This document shows, one piece after another, positions 61,391 to 64,000 of a stretch of 64,000 nucleotides of DNA. This stretch comes from Micromonospora sp. WMMD882 (lineage in GTDB: Bacteria > Actinomycetota > Actinomycetes > Mycobacteriales > Micromonosporaceae): assembly GCF_027497255.1 (NCBI RefSeq), contig NZ_CP114903.1, positions 124,001 to 188,000 of the forward strand, read 5' to 3'. Each line of letters opens with the position of its first letter. The first letter of the stretch is position 1. The notes below the pieces were generated by a model, which saw nothing but the letters and a program-made list of their open reading frames with translations, was not told the DNA's origin and made no database searches. The position numbers were made by a program, and so were the translations under genes.

Positions 61391-61924
61391 TCAGGTCGAG
61401 CGTGGTGGGCCGTGCCGCCACTCGACCCGGGTGATGTCGACCGCGCGCAGCGCGATCACCACGGCCACCCGGGCCGCGCCCAGCCCGGCCGGTGAGCTGG
61501 TGTCGACGTGGACGGTGTTCTCACGTCCCGGTGGGTCGACCCGGATGGTGGTGCCGTGCTGGTTCGGGTGGTCCGGCTCGTCCACCTGGAGGGTGTCGGC
61601 CAGTTGCTGCACCAGCGTGTGGAAGCGGCCCCGGGCGACCAGATCGGTGCAGAGCACGGTCGTGGTGTGCCGGTCGTCCGCTGCCACGATCGTCCACACC
61701 CGCGCCTGGCGCCAGTCCGACCGGGCGTTCGCCGACCGCAGCATCGCCAGGCTGAACAGGCCGAACACGGCCACGTTGCCGACCGCGAGAAGCGCCGTGC
61801 CGGCCGGGCTCAACCACCGCCAGGGCCGGGTCACCAGAAGGCCGACCAGGGTGACCAGGGTCAGTGAGAGGAAGAGCCGGCCGGCGATCCGCCGGTTCCG
61901 GTTCGGGGGGTTCTCGTCGGCCAC
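61391..61924 (-). CDS. Small membrane protein of unknown function
   Basis: 177 residues from a GTG at 61924. Two closely spaced membrane helices (RLFLSLTLVTLVGLLVT and ALLAVGNVAVFGLFSLAML) form a hairpin, leaving both ends on the same side. The C-terminal 110 residues form a soluble alpha/beta domain starting RVWTIVAADDRHTTTVLCTD, with HTLVQQLADTLQVDE. I do not recognise the family. It is the first gene of a same-strand run with the exonuclease and the Gln/Asn-motif pair, though the 279-bp gap may hold a promoter. Confidence 0.75.
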   Translation of the reverse strand: MADENPPNRNRRIAGRLFLSLTLVTLVGLLVTRPWRWLSPAGTALLAVGNVAVFGLFSLAMLRSANARSDWRQARVWTIVAADDRHTTTVLCTDLVARGRFHTLVQQLADTLQVDEPDHPNQHGTTIRVDPPGRENTVHVDTSSPAGLGAARVAVVIALRAVDITRVEWRHGPPRST

Positions 61925-62453
61925 CCGGTCAGTATCGGCCCGCCGGTCGCCCGGTGACGCCCTGGGAAGTGGACGGTCGCGGATCGCGCCCCATCCGTCC
62001 GGGGTCCGCTATTCAGCGACCTTCCGTATCGCTGAAAGCTGCTCACGGTCATGTTTCCTGTTCGGGGCTGCCCGCAAGCTCTCCCGGGTGGCCCGGGACC
62101 GGGTCGACGGGCAGGGCCTCGTGTCGGGTCGGTCTTCTCGTTCTCTTCCGCCTTTCTCCTTCCTCCGCGGAGGTGGAGGGAGTCGCGCGCGGCCTTTGCT
62201 CTGCACCCGTCCACGCGCCAGGCGCGTTCGGTGACCGGTGCCCCGGCGGGCGCAGAGCAAAGGGGGCTGCCGCACCCACCGGCCGACTCCCAGCCCTCCT
62301 TGGGCCGCGCCTGGCGGTCGCGGCCCTGCTCGGCGTGCCGGTGGATCTGGAGGGCGGCGTCAGTGACCGTCCGATCGCCATCCGATGTCAGGGGGTCGGA
62401 CTAACCTGCCCGGGGCGCCTCGAACGGGCGTGACCGGAGGAGTGGTTACTGAG
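61925..62453. other. Gene-free stretch with inverted repeats
   Basis: About 530 bp. An inverted repeat CCTTTGCTCTGC (62193-62204) / GCAGAGCAAAGG (62252-62263) brackets a 13-15 bp palindrome, ACGCGCC-A-GGCGCGT (62213-62227). I tested the region by eye for tRNA features and found none. The right part is upstream DNA for the hydrolase gene. Confidence 0.55.
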
Positions 62454-63413
62454 ATGGTGACGGCAGGGCGACCCGTGCCCACGCAGGACGAGGTGCTCGG
62501 CTATTTCGACACGCTGTCGAACTGGGGGCGGTGGGGCGACGACGACGAGCGCGGCGCCCTGAACCACATCACCGACGACGTCCGGGTCGCGGCGGCGCGG
62601 GCCGTGCGGCACGGCCGGAGCGTGTCGTGCGCGTGGGAGGTGACCGTGCCGGACGGGCTGGAACGCTCGACGACGACGTGCCCGTGCGCCGCCGACATGC
62701 CGGGCGCCGAGCACATGCCGGTGCCCGGCTTCCACGCCGACCGGCGCTGGGGCTTCTCGTCCGAGCGGCTCGGCATCGACTTCCACGGCAACACCGTCAC
62801 CCACCTCGACTCGCCGTGCCACATCTTCTGGGACGGCACCATGTACAACGGGCGGTCGCACTCACTTGTGGACGCCGTGACGGGGTCGGCGTGGGCGGCG
62901 GTCACGGCGGCGGCGGACGGGATCGTCACCCGTGGCGTCCTGCTGGACGTCGCACGGGCGCGTGACGTGCCGTGGTTGACGCCGGGTGAGGCCGTGTTCC
63001 CCGAGGACCTGGCGGAGGCCGAGCGTCGCCAGGGCGTACGGGTGCGGCCCGGCGACGCGGTGCTGCTGCGGACCGGGCACGGTCGGGCCCGGCGTGCGGG
63101 CGGCCCGGCCGGCGGTTTCACGCAGGCCGGCTGGCATGCGTCCTGCCTGCCGTGGCTGCACGAGCGCGAGGTCGCGCTGATCGGCGCCGACACCCCGCAG
63201 GACGTCCAACCGTCCGGGTACGACGACGTGCTGATGCCGGTGCACGCCGTCAGTCTGGTCGCGATGGGCCTGTGGCTGCTCGACAACTGCGACCTGGAGG
63301 CGTGCGCGACGACCGCCGCCGAGCTGGGCCAGTGGGATTTCCACCTCGCGGTCGCCCCGGTCCGCTTCGCCGGCACGTCCGGCAGCCCGGTCAACCCGAT
63401 CGCCACCTTCTGA
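62454..63413 (+). CDS. Cyclase-family metal hydrolase (kynurenine formamidase-like)
   Basis: 319 residues of PF04199. The ATG at 62454 has GGAGGAG upstream; GTG codons nearby could serve. The metal motif HxGTHxDxPxH appears as HGNTVTHLDSPCH near residue 122. Other marks are SNWGRWGDDDERGALNHIT near the N-terminus and LIGADTPQDVQPSGY. The family includes arylformamidases and isatin hydrolases; this longer form with GRWGDDDERGALN is typical of a broad actinobacterial subgroup of unknown substrate. Confidence 0.88.
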   Translation: MVTAGRPVPTQDEVLGYFDTLSNWGRWGDDDERGALNHITDDVRVAAARAVRHGRSVSCAWEVTVPDGLERSTTTCPCAADMPGAEHMPVPGFHADRRWGFSSERLGIDFHGNTVTHLDSPCHIFWDGTMYNGRSHSLVDAVTGSAWAAVTAAADGIVTRGVLLDVARARDVPWLTPGEAVFPEDLAEAERRQGVRVRPGDAVLLRTGHGRARRAGGPAGGFTQAGWHASCLPWLHEREVALIGADTPQDVQPSGYDDVLMPVHAVSLVAMGLWLLDNCDLEACATTAAELGQWDFHLAVAPVRFAGTSGSPVNPIATF

Positions 63414-63502
63414 CCCCGGCGTCAACCGCGGACGTCGCTGCTCCCACCGCCATTGCCGCTTCTCACCGCCGCGGCCCCGTTGCTCGTACCGCGGGGGCCT
63501 CA

Positions 63503-63537
63503 GGAAGGGCGCCTTCCGGCGCGGGAGACGCCCTTCC
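63503..63537. terminator. Hairpin between convergent genes at the right end
   Basis: Nine-base arms GGAAGGGCG (63503-63511) and CGCCCTTCC (63529-63537) with a 17-nt loop, between the converging hydrolase and oxidoreductase genes. Confidence 0.5.
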
Positions 63538-63558
63538 CGGCGATCAGCGAGCGGGCGC

Positions 63559-64000
63559 TCAGCGGTGGGCGGCGGCGAGGGCGGCGCGGACGGTGGCGGC
63601 GTCGGCGGTACGCGGCTGGTCCCAGTTCTGCGGGTCGGCCGAGTACAGGCCGGCGTACGCGGTCATGTCCCGCTGGAAGCGCCACCCCTCGGCGAGCGGG
63701 CCGGCGTCGACGGTGTCGTAGCCGAGCGTGTCGAGCAGGTCGGTGACGGCCGCCTTGGCGCCGGTGTCGTCACCGGCGATCGGCAGGGCGGTGCGGTCCG
63801 GCGCGCCGGCCGGGCGGGCCAGGGCGAGCAGGTGCTTGAAGTAGATGTTGTTGAACCCCTTGGCCACCTTGGCCGTCGGCAGGTGCCGTTGGAGCAGCTC
63901 GCTGGTGGTGGTGGAGTCGTCGTCCAGCTCGGGGAAGCGGCCGTCGCGCTCCGGGTAGTAGTTGTTGGTGTCGATCACGATCTTGCCGGCCAGCGGCTCG
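63559..64000 (-). CDS. NADP(F420)-dependent oxidoreductase, N-terminus beyond right edge
   Basis: The last 147 codons of a gene that enters from the right. The visible part begins EPLAGKIVIDTNNYYPERDG, the loop after the Rossmann fold in YadA/F420:NADP oxidoreductase-like proteins, then LLQRHLPTAKVAKGFNNIYF and a helical C-terminal part ending TVRAALAAAHR. The dinucleotide-binding GxGxxG would lie past the edge. It converges with the hydrolase gene. Reductases of this family use NADPH, and some F420; the sequence here cannot tell which. Confidence 0.8.
   Translation of the reverse strand, partial: EPLAGKIVIDTNNYYPERDGRFPELDDDSTTTSELLQRHLPTAKVAKGFNNIYFKHLLALARPAGAPDRTALPIAGDDTGAKAAVTDLLDTLGYDTVDAGPLAEGWRFQRDMTAYAGLYSADPQNWDQPRTADAATVRAALAAAHR

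Noticed and set aside
61925-62453. Possible tRNA or attachment site
   Set aside because: No cloverleaf, T-loop sequence or CCA end could be drawn, and no integrase gene is close.

Overview
The window is high-GC actinobacterial chromosome. Overwhelmingly G/C third codon positions, many GTG starts and ATGA/GTGA stop-start overlaps, a cytochrome bc1-aa3 supercomplex cluster with a dihaem QcrC, a PimB-like mannosyltransferase and an ExoRNase-AS-type nuclease all fit an actinomycete. The gene content and repeat style suggest Micromonosporaceae, probably Micromonospora. From memory, many genes match a conserved block of Mycobacterium tuberculosis (about Rv2179c to Rv2206: exoRNase AS, SRPBCC protein, FadD15-like ligase, PimB', DEDD/UvrC-like nuclease, trpD, ctaE-qcrCAB, ctaC/ctaF, adoK, A-type Fe-S carrier, glycerate kinase), here rearranged. 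I saw no rRNA, tRNA, CRISPR array, insertion sequence or prophage.

Layout. 0-4 kb: a left-truncated Arg-Asp-repeat protein, then a three-gene ABC-2 exporter meeting a DUF3043 membrane protein tail to tail. 4.5-12 kb: murA and nadA on the minus strand, glycerate kinase, an A-type Fe-S carrier and adenosine kinase on the plus strand, then a TusA-like/cysteine desulfurase pair. 12-21 kb: respiratory cluster ctaC-ctaF and ctaE-qcrC-qcrA-qcrB, interrupted by a zinc-ribbon protein, trpD, a degenerate receiver protein and a CtaG-like assembly factor; ctaD is not in the cluster. 21-24 kb: a DUF4142 protein and a lone Lrp-type effector domain between two repeat-rich, gene-free stretches. 23-31.6 kb: nucleotidyltransferase/Nudix pair, a short Rel-like protein, an exonuclease/GIY-YIG fusion, a NYN nuclease, and an RHH regulator/DUF4097 operon with a triple operator.

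31.7-41.4 kb: M48 protease and PimB-like mannosyltransferase, a GGDEF-EAL protein overlapping a SAM methyltransferase, a NarL-type two-component system, and an acyl-CoA synthetase. 41.5-49.3 kb: SRPBCC protein, ROK glucokinase, EEP phosphatase, flavin monooxygenase plus alpha/beta hydrolase, trehalose-6-phosphate synthase, and a membrane protein. 49.6-54.5 kb: a 1218-aa adenylate cyclase/ATPase/TPR protein, a 63-aa orphan and a CRP-family regulator. 54.8-58.4 kb: exoribonuclease, PNPOx-like protein, a phosphofructokinase with pyrophosphate-type residues, and proC. 58.6-64 kb: DoxX protein, two small genes whose products share an N-terminal Gln/Asn motif, a zinc-ribbon DEDD exonuclease, a small membrane protein, a kynurenine-formamidase-like hydrolase and a right-truncated NADP oxidoreductase.

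Most of the window is housekeeping and conserved. The parts most worth a second look are the 59-62 kb cassette, the RHH/DUF4097 operon, a hydrolase without its nucleophilic serine, the missing ctaD, and short tandem repeats that have copied gene 3' ends.
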